A stretch of DNA of 64,000 bases from Cephalotus follicularis (GCA_001972305.1 BDDD01001358.1:54717-118716), one strand, 5' to 3'; positions 42,408 to 54,710 are shown, counted from the first letter of the stretch. Translations and numbers: made by a program. Notes: generated from the sequence alone by a model not told the origin.

Positions 42408-44885
42408 TTCAAGGAAGACAAAGGGTTCTAGACACCAATCATATCCTTTATTCGAGTATCGAGATATCTAAAGAAGGGGTGCGAGGGATACTTGGCTTAT
42501 GTAATTGATCGAAGGAAAGAGAAGGGTTTGAGCATGGAGGAGATTTCGGTTGTGTGTGAATTTTCAGATGTATTTCCTGATGACTTGGGATCTTTACCAC
42601 CGAGGAGGAGTATGAAGTTCGTTATTGATCTTGTTCCGGGAACAGCTCCTATCTCTAAATCACCTTATCGGATGGCTCCTGCCGAGTTACGAGAGCTGAA
42701 ACTACAATTACAAGACTTGATTGATAAGGGTTTTGTTAGACCCAGTGTTTCTCCGTGGGGTGCACCTGTACTATTTTTCAAGAAGAAGGATGGGTCGATG
42801 AGGCTTTGCATCGACTACAGAATGCTGAACAAGGCAACTATCAAGAACAAGTATCCTTTACCCCACATCGAGGATTTGTTTGACCAGTTGCAAGGATCAA
42901 GGGTGTTTTCCAAGCTCGATTTGAGATCGGGTTATCACCAACTGAGAGTAAGGGAAGAAGACATTGAGAAGACTGCCTTCCTGACATGGTATGGTCACTA
43001 CGAGTTCCTGGTGATGCCGTTTGGTCTTACCAATGCACCTGCAGCTTTCATGTCGTTGATGAATGACGTATTCCGGCATACCTAGATCAGTTCATCATAG
43101 TGTTTATTGATGACATACTGGTATATTCAAGGAGTGACGAGGGACACACTCACCATCTGAGGCTGGTATTGCAGGTTCTTAGAGAGCATCGGTTGTATGT
43201 CAAGTTCGGCAAGTGTGAAATCTTGCTTGATCATGTGATCTTTCTCGGTCACATCGTATCTAGACAAGGCTTGACAGTGGATCCATCAAACACCGAGGTG
43301 GTGCGAGACTGGCCATAACCAAAGAATGTGATGGAGGTACGTAGTTTTCTCGGCTTGGTGGGGTATTACAGAAGGTTTATCTAGAAGTTTTCAAGGATAG
43401 CTGACCCTTGACTAGACTAACCCAGAAAAAGACCTTATTTGTCTGGAACGAAGATTATGAAGCTAGTTTCCGTGAACTGAAGGATCGGTTAGTTTCCACT
43501 CCTATCTTGGCATTACCTGATGGTAATGAGGGCTTTGCAGTCTACAGTGATGCATCGGGCAAGGGCTTGGGCTGCATGCTGATTCAGCAAGGAAGAGCCA
43601 TCACTTATGCTTCCAGGAAGCTAAAGTCGTATGAAGAAAACTATCTGACACATGACCTTGCACTCGCAGCTATTATCTTCGCCCTTTAGAAGTGGAGACA
43701 CTACCTTTATGGGGCGCAGTTTGAGATCTTTACAGATCATAAGAGTTTGAGGTACTTGTTTTGTTAGGATACACTGAACATGAGGTAACGAAGATGGGTA
43801 GAATTCTTTAATGATTATGATTGCAGTGTTCAGTCCCACCCAGGGAAATCGAATGTGGTCGCTAATGCCTTGAGTCGTAAGGCTATGGTTGCCAGTACGA
43901 TGGTGTCGCAATGGAAGATGTTAGAAGATTTCCAAGAGTGGTTTCCGTTTAACCAGTCACTTGGAGTCTTTATGGCTAGCATGAGAGTACAGCCAGTTTT
44001 GCTTGATGAAATAAGGAACGCTCAAGCACACGATCCTGAATTGCAAAAGATTCAAGAGAATCTGGACTTGGAGTCTGATTTTTGGGTACATGCCGATGGT
44101 GTCTTAAGATTTCGGGGACGGGTGTGTCTTCCGAATGAGCATCGGTTGAAAAGTGAGTTGCTTTACGGGGCTCATAGATCTCAGTACAACATTCACCCTG
44201 GTAGCACAAAAATGTACCAAGACATGAAGAGGGATTACTGGTGGCCTCGAATGAAACGAGAGATCGCCGAGTATGTGGCAAGGTGTTTGACTTGCCAGAC
44301 AGTTAAGGCCGAGCACCAGAAACCGCCAGATTTGCTACAACCTTTACCAATCCCATTGTGGAAGTGGGAACATGTTACGATGGATTTTGTTTCGGGTTTT
44401 CCTCTGACTCTTAACCGTCACAACGCTGTGTGGGTTATCGTGGATAGACTCACCAAATCAACGCACTTTCTACCTACACACGTTACTGATTCTGCGAGCA
44501 ACTAGCTTGTTTGTATGTGAAGGAGATAGTGAGGCTACACGGTGTTCCAGTCAGCATCGTATGTGATACAGATGCCATCTTCACTTCCAACTTTTGGAAG
44601 AGGTTTCAGATAGCTTTCGGGACGAAGCTAAACCTGAGTACTGCCTTTCACCCTCAGACCGATGGGCAGTCTGAGCGTACTATTCAGACCTTGGAGGATA
44701 TGCTACGGGCTTGCATTTTTGACTTTGCTGGTACATGGAAGGATCACATTCATTTGATAGAGTTGTCTTATAATAACAGCTATCATTCCAGTATCGGCAT
44801 GGCACCGTTTGAACCAATCTATGGGAGGAAGTGCAAATCTCCTGTTTGTTGGGATGAGGTCGAGGAGCGACCTTTACCCCCTTAA
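42408..44885 (+). pseudogene. pol: G3 pol: RT, RNase H and integrase
   Basis: [54 protein letters not shown] and [13 protein letters not shown], then a frameshift near 43080 and FIDDILVYS with both active-site Asp. RNase [15 protein letters not shown] and [15 protein letters not shown] (43408-43760). Integrase: HRSQYNIHPGSTKMY and CLTCQTVKAEHQ (zinc domain), VTMDFVSGFPL (first Asp), a frameshift near 44505, CDTDAIFTS (second Asp; usual CDRD) and [18 protein letters not shown] (Glu). The gene stops abruptly at VEERPLPP where G4 begins, so the C-terminal domain and chromodomain are missing. Confidence 0.9.
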
Positions 44886-45103
44886 GAAGATTTCGTCCCG
44901 AAATCTAAACAACTACCGACCTCCAACTCCCAAACCTTACTTCGAAATCGTGCATCTCTATCAAAAGAAAATCCACATTACGAAATTTTATCGTCAAACA
45001 TAATAGCGCTATTCACAATATACTCCAGCATAACAAAACACAAAGCCTGACGGTTATCAGAAAAAGAAAACTCGAAACAGTACCTTAAGCATCTTTGGCC
45101 TGA

Positions 45104-46283
45104 TTATTGGCCAAAACACTCTGCCTCCTGCATTTCATTGCCTAACATCACTACCATAATTTCTTCTTCTAGCCTTAGCACGAGGGTCAATACATTCTCT
45201 AGCAAAATGACCCACTTGACAACACAAGAAACAAGCCCCAATAGGTTTATAACACAGTTGGCTCGGATGTTGCTTTCAACAAGTCTCACAACTGGCCACT
45301 GGAATAAAATTGGGGTTATCCCTGTCTGCCTATCCGCCACCACGGCCCTTATCCTGTTGTCCTGAGCTCTGATCTTGATGATCATCTATAGTCCGTTTCC
45401 TTCCTCCATTTTGTCTGGCCACCTGAAAATCCAGCCTTTCCATCTCAATGTTTTTGGCCGCATTGGCCACATCAGACACATCCACAAATCTTTCATTAAC
45501 TAACTTTCCCCTAAGCTGATAATGAAGCTCCCACTTGAACTTCTCCGCTTTCTCAGCTGCAGTCCCCGCCTCATATCCAGCAAAACCCGCCAATCTCGTA
45601 AACAGGTTTAGGAATTCTGTGACTGTCTCATCATCCTTCTATCTGGTAGTCACAAACTCCCGGGCATACGCCTCCTTATCAGCAGTTGGGAAGTATTGCT
45701 GATAAAAGGCCTCACAGAACCCAGTCCACGATAGAGCAGTAATGAACTCTTCACCCTTTGTTATCATCAGAGTCTTCCACCAACGTTGACCATCCCCTTT
45801 CATCTTGTAGGCATCCAACTTCACTTTTATAATATCACTACACCCTAGTACTTCAAAAATTTTCTCCATATGGGCTATCCAATATTCAGCATCTACAGGG
45901 GTCGATGTTGAACTGAATGCCTGAGGCCTCTGTTTCTGGAACCTCTCTAACCAGATGTACACTAAAATATAGGGTTGATCCTCCACTATTTCATCCACCC
46001 ATGCATTTCCCCGCACATTTTCCTCTCCCACATTCCTTCACTGCTCTTGATCCATATTCGACTGTTGCATGGCTTGAACCACTTGGGTTACCACTTGAGG
46101 GATAGCCTGTGCAATAGCTTGCCTCACCATCTCATCCAAAGTCGGCTGATTCGGTGCACCCTCTCGCGCAGTAGCTGGCTCAGCTTCCCGATTAAAATTC
46201 TTTGGTCATCCACCTCTACGTGCCATAGCCTGCCTCAATAGTTCATCCAAAGTAGGCTCAATACGTGCACCTCTAGGTGCCAT
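45104..46283 (-). pseudogene. gag: G4 gag
   Basis: The minus strand starts MAPRGARIEPTLDELLRQAM and repeats a similar TLDEMVRQAIAQ segment. The capsid-like part has YWIAHMEKIFEVLGCSDI and GDGQRWWKTL, a typical gypsy retrotransposon gag motif, then WTGFCEAFYQQYFP. After a break at 45639 it continues with FKWELHYQLRGKLVNERF. A zinc knuckle CFLCCQVGHFAREC lies near 45240-45190. Several stops are present. It is clearly different from the G3 gag, so G4 is another chromovirus lineage or subfamily. Confidence 0.8.
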
Positions 46284-46437
46284 CTACAAACAAGAAACCT
46301 GGACATAACAAAACGAATAGAAACAGAATACTGAAACAAAGACATACCGAATCAACTATTATGAAATAGCCCTAACCCAATTTCTACCAATCTCACAGGT
46401 CAAACCTCGATAGGCTTTCTAAGGAACGTAAACCTAC

Positions 46438-46449
46438 TGTCTGATACCA
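46438..46449 (-). promoter_or_regulatory. G4 primer-binding site
   Basis: The reverse complement is TGGTATCAGACA, close to the tRNA-Met site TGGTATCAGAGC, four bases inside the LTR. Confidence 0.82.
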
Positions 46450-47585
46450 TAACTGTAGCACCCCTGATTGAGGACCGGGATGTCACACTAAACTAACTTA
46501 CATATTCATATAAAAATATCTTAATCTTATTCAATTTATCAGTACGTGGTGGTTCAAAAATCTGAAAATTATATATATATAAGTTCACAAACTTTCATAA
46601 AGTAGATATACGATTTCTTACATATACGATTCCAAAACTTTTTCATAACAGTGGTTCATACTGAGATATGCAATACGGTTTAAATACATATACATATGCA
46701 AGGGATCCTGCAGAATCCACATGTCACACCCCTTTCCCATTAACGATATGTAAGTCATGGCAATCAACATAAATCCAGCTTATACAAAAATATGATAAAT
46801 TTAAAACTTGATTCCATTAACATCTTGCGGAAGGATTTAATAATAAGCTGAATAAGTAACCAAATCATGCGTCCCATGCCACATGATTCCATCATTTAAT
46901 ATCATTATGCCACTATCAATTTCCCTCAAACGGAGCGTGATCAAAAGTTGATCAACATCATTAATACAGTAATCCAAAATAAAACATGTCTTAATACATC
47001 GTTTAACATTTATTTAAGTAAATATGTCACACCCCGTTTTCCAAATACGTTAGACAAGCATAAATGGTGATATCAGAAATAAGCATAATAATATTCCAGC
47101 AACAATTCATAAATAAATCTGCGGAAGCATTCGATAAGCCGGAATATAAATTCAAGTCGTCCGCACGCATTCCATACTACGTGCAGGTACAAATTAAATA
47201 AAATATCCTTACATGCAGAAGTACAACATTAACGAGGTATGAACCGTTCCATTACAAAATACAATACATCATAAATAACAACCTTAAATTGACAATTGGA
47301 AGCTCTCCAAGCTTCAGCAGCAATCTCCAAGTCTTCGCTTAATCTGAAACTGTGGGGGGGTTAGCCTTTGTCCTCACTCGGCTAAGTAGGGAACATGTAT
47401 GAAAATGAATATATAAATGTATCCATGCAAGGTAGTTAAATCTGAACAGTAAAAACATATACATGCCAAAATATATATACGAGCAATCATGCCAACTGGC
47501 TAAAATGAATCATTCAATCAATCATGTCGTAAAGGACCAATCAATTCTATCTTTAGGGATGCGTACACTCATATGTTTTGCATTC

Positions 47586-47776
47586 GGTTCCATGACACTC
47601 CGTGATTAGTAACCTCGTTACATCACACTCCATGATTGTAACTAACAATTTGACAATGTAGGGACGCGTACACTCATATGTTTAGCATCCGGTTACATAA
47701 CACACCGTGATTAGTAACCTTGTTACATCACACTCCATGATTGTAACCAAGTTAAATTACACTCTATGATTATAAC
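47586..47776. repeat. Array of GTTAC/GTAAC hairpins in S5
   Basis: About five units in which GTTAC and GTAAC arms flank a 16-base loop close to ATCACACTCCATGATT. The clearest are 47617-47642, 47691-47719 (GGTTAC/GTAACC) and 47722-47747. The element is structural and not coding. Confidence 0.75.
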
Positions 47777-48433
47777 GGAAAATTAGTTCAATCAGTCATT
47801 TCAAGTAGTTTATAGAAGTAAAATACTTGATTTATACATTTTCAAAATGTATAGCAATAACATTCAATCTATCAAAGATATGCACTTCCGTATAATGACT
47901 TCATCAAGGATACTTTTCCTCAAAGAAGCAAACAATTCGATAACATTGAGTTTCAATGAAGACAAAACGTAAGAAGTCTCACTTTGGGAGAAATCTAATC
48001 AACAACGCTTAACAATCACACAGCATAACGCATCAGTAGCAGTATGAACAACTAAACTGATTTCATACTTATTCGGTCTCGAAATCCGGGTTCCACCACA
48101 TAGGGTGTATAAGACATTCAATCTCCTGTGTTTTCATTACATTTAGTAGGGATTGATTTTGGAAATCATCCTCTATGGAAGCTAGTGTAATTACAGGAAT
48201 TTGGTCCAAATGGTGGAATCGAATTACTCTAGGAATCAAACAGTACACTTTGAAGTTCGATTCGGCATTAACAATAATAGTACACTATTGTCAATTATAC
48301 GAGAGGAATTGATCCTTAGAAGTATGAATCCAATAATCCCGTACGAATCAATAACTGTCAAGCTTAAACAGTAGGATCAAATTCCAGTACTGATCGTCCG
48401 TAAAACCGGACAATTTCCTCTAACAGCCCAGAA

Positions 48434-48546
48434 CAGTCGGCTGCCTCCCTGTGGCAGTCGGCTGTTTATCCTAGCAGTCGACTGTTTTCCTTAGCAGTCG
48501 ACTATCTAGGTTGAGTAGTCGGATGTTCCTTATGAACAGTCGACTG
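48434..48546. repeat. CAGTCGACTG palindrome array, 6 units
   Basis: Units start at 48434, 48455, 48475, 48495, 48516 and 48537 (21, 20, 20, 21, 21). Variants CAGTCGGCTG, CAGTCGACTA and TAGTCGGATG occur. Confidence 0.9.
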
Positions 48547-48822
48547 CTTTTGTCCAGAAGTTTATCCCGCAGAACAGAGCATGCAGGTTCTGAATCCAAA
48601 TCATTCAATCAATAACATCCAATCGGTATAACTATCAAAACATGACATGCATAATACATATTTCAAGATCATATCATAGCCCCTACCTCTGTAGCAATTC
48701 CCAGAATCAATTGCTTGATTCTTCACCTTTAAGTTCCAATACTCTTCCACTCTATCAACCTTTCAGTTCAGTAAATCAATCGATATTTGCATGTTCGACA
48801 GTGGACATACGCATGCATCAGT

Positions 48823-48859
<37 letters not shown>

Positions 48860-49627
48860 ACTGGTACAAACATTTAACAGTACAGAACTCAAATTAGAAG
48901 TTTACCAACTTAGATTGAGCTTCTTAAATTCACTCTTTGAACACAATATCCAAAATGCAATATCTCCACCATTCAATCTATGGATTGTATGTTTAACAGT
49001 AGGTACTAAAATGATTAGTAACCTTAATTAACTGATCAACACTAATTTCAATACTATAAATCGGATTAGAAGCTTACCACCCTTTGGAGCGTCAAAACCT
49101 TACTTTGAGTCCCAATTCCAATTGAAATTAACACCGTATACGATTCTCTATCTTCCAGTAGCATTCCAATTCTCCAAATCCATTACAGCTGATATAAGGA
49201 TTCGAGATTCAGCAACCAGTTCAAGTCATTTACTCAAGGGTCAAGCTTTCCTTTTCTTCTTGAACCAACCTCTAACATGCAAGCACCAAAATTCCTCAGC
49301 AAGAGTTTCTCCTCTCCTCAGTGTTTCTAGTATTCAAATCCAATCTCTCACAGCTGGTATAGAGATTTAAAGGTCTAGGAATTTGTCAGATTCCATTAAC
49401 TCCAATCCTTAGCATTTTTCCATTCTCTCTCCCTCATGCATGCTTTCTTTCTCTTCTTTTCTCTCACTGACTTCTGCTATGTTTCAGACTTGCAGGAGTA
49501 AAGATCACATGCAAGACACTACTATTGCATGTGACACATTTGGTGACACCTCTCAGCTTGGCATGGTACAGTTTCAACACTTGGCATGCACTGTCACACG
49601 TAGCCGAGAAGCCTGTCCAGACCAGAC

Positions 49628-49707
49628 CAGTCGACTGTTTTTATCTTGCAGTCGACTGTCCCTTTTTAATGGGCTAACAGTCGACTGTTCCCTGCGACAG
49701 TTGACTG
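49628..49707. repeat. CAGTCGACTG palindrome array, 4 units
   Basis: Units start at 49628, 49649, 49678 and 49698 (21, 29, 20); the last is CAGTTGACTG. The spacing is close to the 21-28-21 pattern of G2 and S2. Confidence 0.9.
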
Positions 49708-50808
49708 TCCTGCCCAATTTCTGATCCCTTAATTTTATTCCTCCAACTTCTTTTCAGTTCTATTTAGTCATTTAAGACTTGCAATTTAAATCTTTAAAAC
49801 AACAATTAACTGAATTTAAAGGAAAAATTTACATCAATATTTAACCAACATATATTTTATGCATCAATCCGTACGATATACATTGATTAAAAATTACGGT
49901 TGTTACAAAATAAAACTCCATCTCCCCTCCGATACAGCCGTGCTCAGGTGATATCCATAACACTGTATCAATCTGAAAAACTAGGGGGTTAGCCTTTGTC
50001 CTCACTCGGCTAAATTATAAGTGTAATTCAGGGTCAATGAAAATGAATGTCATGAAATGAATACATTCATGATGTAATATATAATATATCGTAATACGTA
50101 CATATATATATATATATATATATATATGTATCTATGCCAAGTGGTGCAACCATGCCAAGTGGCTACAACCATCAAATCATCCACCATGTCTCAAGCGACA
50201 ATCAAATCAAATCAAATCAAATCAAACCAATTCAAATCAAATCAATTCAAATAAACTGTACGAAGAGCGCCACCATCTCCTGGCCCCGACGTCGTACTCT
50301 TACTTCGGCCCCTGACTCCGGGGTCACGAAGCAAGGCAACAAATCAAACTCATGATGCTAGCACTCTGTGTTCAAAAATCATGGTATCCTGTGTTACTCG
50401 CACTCAGTGTTTAGTAACATTGTATTTGGACTTCCCTAGCCATCTCCTGGCCCCTAGGTGGACATCCCGCCACCAGCAATCGGCGACACTCCGTCACCCC
50501 AGCCGGTACGACATCAATCACAATCAACAAATCAATTCAAATCTAATCATTTCCAAGTAATTTATAAAATACTGGAAATAATACATTTATTTTAAAATGT
50601 ATTCCATGTTTGAAACCATGTTTCAATCCGCCGAAAACATACATTTATAAAAATATACATTTTCGTATCAGATAGTGATTTGTATAAAATCATGTACACA
50701 TTTCTAAAATGAATAAACACTTTAGAATCATTCATATTCCAATAAGAAGTTCATTTTATATCAAAATGCAATGCAAACATATGTTCAAAGTGCAGGTTAG
50801 TCCCAAAC

Positions 50809-50922
50809 CAGCCGACTGTCTCCCCTTGATAGTCGGCTGTTTTCTTTCAACAGTCAGCTGTCCCATTTTTGGCAGTCGGCTACCCCCATAACAGTCGGCT
50901 GTCTCCTCATGACAGTCGGCTG
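50809..50922. repeat. CAGTCGACTG palindrome array, 6 units
   Basis: Units start at 50809, 50830, 50851, 50873, 50892 and 50913 (21, 21, 22, 19, 21). Most are CAGTCGGCTG-type variants. Confidence 0.88.
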
Positions 50923-51005
50923 CTTCATAAACAGTACGCATCTTCTACATCACTACTCACCCCAGCTTCGCCACCTCAGCGAATCCGGGTAAGGGGACAC
51001 GTGGA

Positions 51006-51229
51006 CAGTCGACTATAATCCCAAACAGTCGGTTGTGCCATCTACAGTCGACTGCCCTTACTCGACAGTCGACTACACAACCAGCAGGAGGTGACCTCCA
51101 TTAAATCGCATGAACAGTCGACTGGCTCCTTAGCACAGTCGGTTGTTTCCCTCGAGTAGTCGGTTGTTCGCACTGAATAGTCGACTGGTATCCTCAAACA
51201 GTTGACTATCCTCCTGAGACAGTCGGCTG
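51006..51229. repeat. CAGTCGACTG palindrome array, 10 units
   Basis: Units start at 51006, 51026, 51045, 51066, 51115, 51136, 51157, 51178, 51199 and 51220. Steps are 19-21 bp except one of 49, consistent with lost units. Confidence 0.9.
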
Positions 51230-51778
51230 CTCCTACGAGCAGTGCACAAAAACAACATAAAATACATGCAATTCTCAGCCCAATCCAAACACAATAGAGC
51301 ATTCATCAACAATAACACATTTCATGCTCATATCACAGTGTATTGGATGCATTTCATCTACGAACATCCATTATAACTAAACTCAAACCACAATTATAAA
51401 ATCCCCTACCTTTGAATTCCAAGTTAGGAATTGCAATCCACCTCTTTATGTCCCGGATCCGAGGCGTTAAAAGGTCCCTGGTCCGTGTAACAACTCCACC
51501 AAGCTCGATTCATCCACTGGTTCGAGCATCCAAGCCCCTGGTTCACGTATAGAGCATTTGGGGTTCACTTCTCTCTCTCTTTTCTTTCATTTTTCCTTCA
51601 CAATCTCTCTATCTCTTTTCTCTCTTTCAAATGTTGATGAAAAGAGGAGAAGAGGGTGTGTTTTTATGGAGAAAACTCGTCTCCCTTTCTCTCTCCTCAC
51701 CTTCCCACATATCATCTCAATCACCTCTCCCACTGCCATGACAGGTCTGGCGCGCACGTTATGCTCTTTGACCCATGG

Positions 51779-51903
51779 CAGTCGACTGTTTTCCTTGGCA
51801 GTCGGCTTTCTCTGCCGACAGTTCCAGTAGGTTGTTTCCCTCAGTAGTCGGCTGGTTCCACGTTAGGGGGTCCAGTCGACTGTCTCTCTCTGACAGTCGG
51901 CTG
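51779..51903. repeat. CAGTCGACTG palindrome array, 5 units
   Basis: Units start at 51779, 51799, 51845, 51873 and 51894 (20, 46, 28, 21). The 28-21 end of the pattern recurs in G2 and S2. Confidence 0.85.
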
Positions 51904-52058
51904 CCCGCCCTGTTTCCACACTTCCCATAATTTCCTTTATCCTTTTCGTTCAAGTCTTAAAATTACAAAGTGGGAAAAGTCATGATTCTCATTAATTCAA
52001 AGCATAGATTACATCGGGAAACACAATATTACAGTCGATTAAAATTTTGGGCGTTACA

Positions 52059-52592
52059 TCCACCCCTCCTTCGAGGAATTTTGTCCTCGAAATTAAAACA
52101 GTACTAAAACAAATGAGGGTAACGCTCTCTAATATCCTCTTCGCATTCCCATGTCGCCTTATCGGGTCGATGGAACTGGCACTGAACCTTTACCATGGGA
52201 ATGGTTCAGTTCCTCAATACCCGCGTCTTCCAATGCATAATCTGTATCGGTAACTCCTTGCAAGAAAGGTCATCTCGCACAGGAATTGAATCATAATCCA
52301 AGACATGTGACGGGTCTCGGATATATCTCCTCAGCATCGACACATCGAAGACATCATGCACAGTTGATAGTGCAGGAGGTAAAGCAAGCTGATAAGCCAC
52401 CTCCCCAACTCTCTCTAAGATCTTGAAAGGACCAATATAGCGCTGAGATAACTTGCCCTTCTTCCCAAATCTCTACACTCCCTTCCATGGAGAAACCTTC
52501 ATAAACACATGGTCACCAACGTCGAAGGTCAGAGGCCTCCTTTTGATGCTATCCACATAGCTCTTCTGCCGACTCTGAGCAGCAAGCAGTCT
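52059..52592 (-). pseudogene. pol: G5 integrase C-terminus and chromodomain-like tail
   Basis: The minus strand reads from 52592: SRQKSYVDSIKRRPLTF, VGDHVFMKVSPWKGV, KLSQRYIGPFKILERVGEV and QLALPPALSTVHDVFDVSML. Then come DPSHVLDYDSIPVRDDLSC, VLRN and, after a stop, PMVKVQCQFHRPDKATWE. It is close to G1 at 1-389, with about three stops. It ends just before the purine tract and LTR at 52058. Confidence 0.87.
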
Positions 52593-53316
52593 TGTCACAC
52601 CCCGTTTTCCAAACGACATATAAGTGGTAGCAATTAACATTAATAATCCGGCTTATCAATTTTTACGATAAATTTAAACCTTTTTAAACAGATACATCAG
52701 TTGCGGAAGCCTTTAATACAAGCCGAGCTAACAACGTAACACGCATCCCATACTACGTGTTACAACAAAACAGCATCATCGTTAATTTCTCACGAAACGG
52801 AGCGTGATATAATCTTCATTTAAAACCATAAATATCTCTCATGGAGAAGTTCACATATATAAATCAAACCCAAAACATTGTTTCAATACCCAAATACAAA
52901 TTATCCAAATGAACAAGTACAATTTGTCATCCTCTCCACACGAGCAGGATTATCATAATACATGATTAGCTTAAACAACCTTTAGATAGCAGCTCCCAAA
53001 TGTCCTTAACCGCACTTGTCTGACTGTCTCTGTCAATCTGAAATAGTATGGGGTTAGCCTTTGTCCTCACTCGGCTAAGTATAAATACATTTTGGGACCA
53101 AGAAATGAATGACATGAAATGAATGCATTCATGATGCAGTATATAGATAACACAGGATATACATGAATATATATATATATATCCACAAGCAGGTATCACC
53201 CGAGGGTCACAATAACACAAGCACGAGACTATCCCCGAAGGAGCTAGATAAAACGATCAGGTCACTAAGGACCCGTCAAGCCAGATCAAAGTTGTTGACA
53301 CCCACGCTCAACAACC

Positions 53317-53641
53317 GGTTACTTACACAACAGTGCTTAGCAACCCAAGAGGGAGTCCCTGGTTACTTTCCCAACAGAGCTCAGTAACCATTTTGTGGGA
53401 AACCCTAGCTACTTACTCAACAGAGCTTAGTGGCTACCTTATACTGAACTTCCAACTACTTTCCCAACAGAGCTCAGTGGTGGAATTCCTGGCTACTTAC
53501 CCAATAGAGTATAGTAACCCAAACAAGCCATCACAAGCAGTTAACACATAAGAAATACTTGCAACCAAAACATCCCAATGGGCATCAGTCCTTTTAACAT
53601 AGTTTACCGTCTAAGCTACTCACCCAACAGAGTTTAGTAGT
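53317..53641. repeat. Array of GGTTACT/AGTAACC-type hairpins in S6
   Basis: About six units with a loop close to TTCCCAACAGAGCTC. The best is 53361-53389 (GGTTACT/AGTAACC, 7-bp perfect stem). Others are near 53317, 53408 (GCTACT/AGTGGC), 53455, 53491 (GGCTACT/AGTAACC) and 53616 (CTACT/AGTAG). Stem bases change on both sides while the loop is kept. Confidence 0.75.
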
Positions 53642-53870
53642 TATCGAAATTTCACAGTACTTTTCAAGTAATTTATAAGTATAAACTCTTGAAACATATA
53701 TATATTTTGCTCAAATATACAAGGGTCCCTTTTCAATCCTTTTCAAGTAGTTTTAGTGTTTCATAAAATACAAACAATACATCAAAAATGTACTCCGATC
53801 TTTCAAAAATACTCATATCCGTATAACAAAATTTTAATTATGTGAAACCTTTTCGCAATCCTTTTTGGAA

Positions 53871-54102
53871 TGCGGAAAATACAATTTAAGCAATGAACAT
53901 AAACAATCACACAATAACAAATAAATAAGGAGTTAAGGGATAGAGAGTGCAAACAAATTTATAGTTCAACAATACAACCAAGTGAGTATATGAAATTGTA
54001 ATAAATCAAAACATGTATACAAGTATTTATTGATAGTTACTTGTTTGTTAATCATCGAAAAATAATCTTTAACACGATTAAAGGAGTGGCAAAAAGCCAA
54101 CA
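53871..54102 (-). repeat. C3 3' LTR
   Basis: It ends AAAAAGCCAACA at 54102 next to the purine-tract complement. The inner 94 bp are shared with the other LTR, the rest is unique to this copy, and the left limit is uncertain. It is short, and no GTCGAC array is present in it. Confidence 0.75.
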
Positions 54103-54710
54103 ATCTCCCCCTTTTTGATGATTGACAAAACAAGCCTAATATTGCATGATTTTGACATTTAATTAACTGAAAATAACTCACTTACAAATTATCCTGTCTA
54201 AGCATATGTCCAAGTCATTTAACAATAATTCTCCCCCTTTTTGTATGCATAGACTTAAAAAAGATAGTTTTAAAACCAATGTATACCTAAGCACTTTTGC
54301 AAATGCAAAACTCAATTTTACTAATGAAAAGAGAAATCAATCTATCAATACCAATTCATTAATGCAATACCAATAAACATCTCCCCCTTTTTGTCAAGCA
54401 ACAAAAAGTCGGAAAGAGACTCCCCCTTAACCATAGCATATGTGTAAGCCTTTGACATTTTTAACTAAGCCATACTCAAATTGAAACCTATGGAGAGGAA
54501 TCAATATAAACAAGCATAATCCATATATATATTGAACTCCATCAACATAATATAAAAGCTTCATAAAATAGCAATGCACTTTCATTACATAACATTTCAA
54601 ATTCATTTTACAATAAAAACACCAACTTAACCACAAACAACAAGATAAAAACTCATAAAAAGTTCATTACACACAACAAAATGAAAATGTGATATGCATA
54701 AGATGTTTGC
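54103..54710 (-). promoter_or_regulatory. C3 spacer with repeated polypurine-like tracts
   Basis: C-rich complements of purine tracts lie at 54103-54116 (next to the LTR), 54229-54242, 54379-54391 and 54420-54428. There is no coding sequence. The repetition parallels C1 and C2. Confidence 0.75.

Larger units (their letters stand above)
38297..44885 (+). mobile_element. G3: Ty3/gypsy chromovirus, 3' end lost
   Basis: 5' LTR 38297-40740, PBS at 40745, gag-protease frame 40854-42407, then RT, RNase H and integrase to 44885, where G4 sequence takes over. Its LTR is homologous to that of G1 but lacks the first 120 bp or so. No target duplication is seen at the left, where it abuts the truncated C2 LTR, so both were probably cut by one illegitimate recombination. 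Confidence 0.88.
44886..46721 (-). mobile_element. G4: deleted gypsy element, gag and 5' LTR start only
   Basis: A minus-strand element. Partial 5' LTR 46454-46721 (TGTAGCACCCC), PBS complement 46438-46449 and gag 46283-45104 are followed within 250 bp by the 3' internal end (complement of GGGACGAAATCTTCTTAAGGG near 44880-44905). Pol has been removed. The 3' LTR is missing where it meets G3. The 5' LTR is cut by G5 at 46722. Confidence 0.78.
47025..49907 (-). mobile_element. S5: gypsy solo LTR, 2.88 kb
   Basis: From TGTCACACCCCG to ACGGTTGTTACA, flanked by AAATA (47020-47024 and 49908-49912). It contains hairpin CGCACG/CGTGCA-type with loop CATTCCATACTA near 47162, hairpin TTAGCC/GGCTAA at 47361-47385, a GTTAC/GTAAC hairpin array at 47586-47776, and palindrome arrays at 48434-48546 and 49628-49707. 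Confidence 0.92.
46722..52058 (-). repeat. G5 3' LTR, split by S5
   Basis: It starts TGTCACACCCCTTTCCC and ends GGGCGTTACA; about 2.45 kb without S5. Hairpin AATCATG/CATGATT with loop CGTCCCATGCCA lies at 46863-46888, an AACGGAGCGTGA box near 46925, and hairpin TTAGCC/GGCTAA at 49989-50013. Three CAGTCGACTG arrays lie at 50809-50922, 51006-51229 and 51779-51903, the richest set in the window. Confidence 0.88.

Noticed and set aside
51006-51229. CRISPR-like look of the evenly spaced palindromes
   Set aside because: The repeats are only 10 bp, spacers are about 11 bp, the DNA is plant nuclear and no cas genes exist. The arrays sit inside LTRs.
51042-51302. Heptad-like peptide periodicity in frames across the arrays (SRL, DYS every 7 residues)
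   Set aside because: 21-bp DNA spacing automatically gives a 7-residue period. No start context or domain supports a protein.
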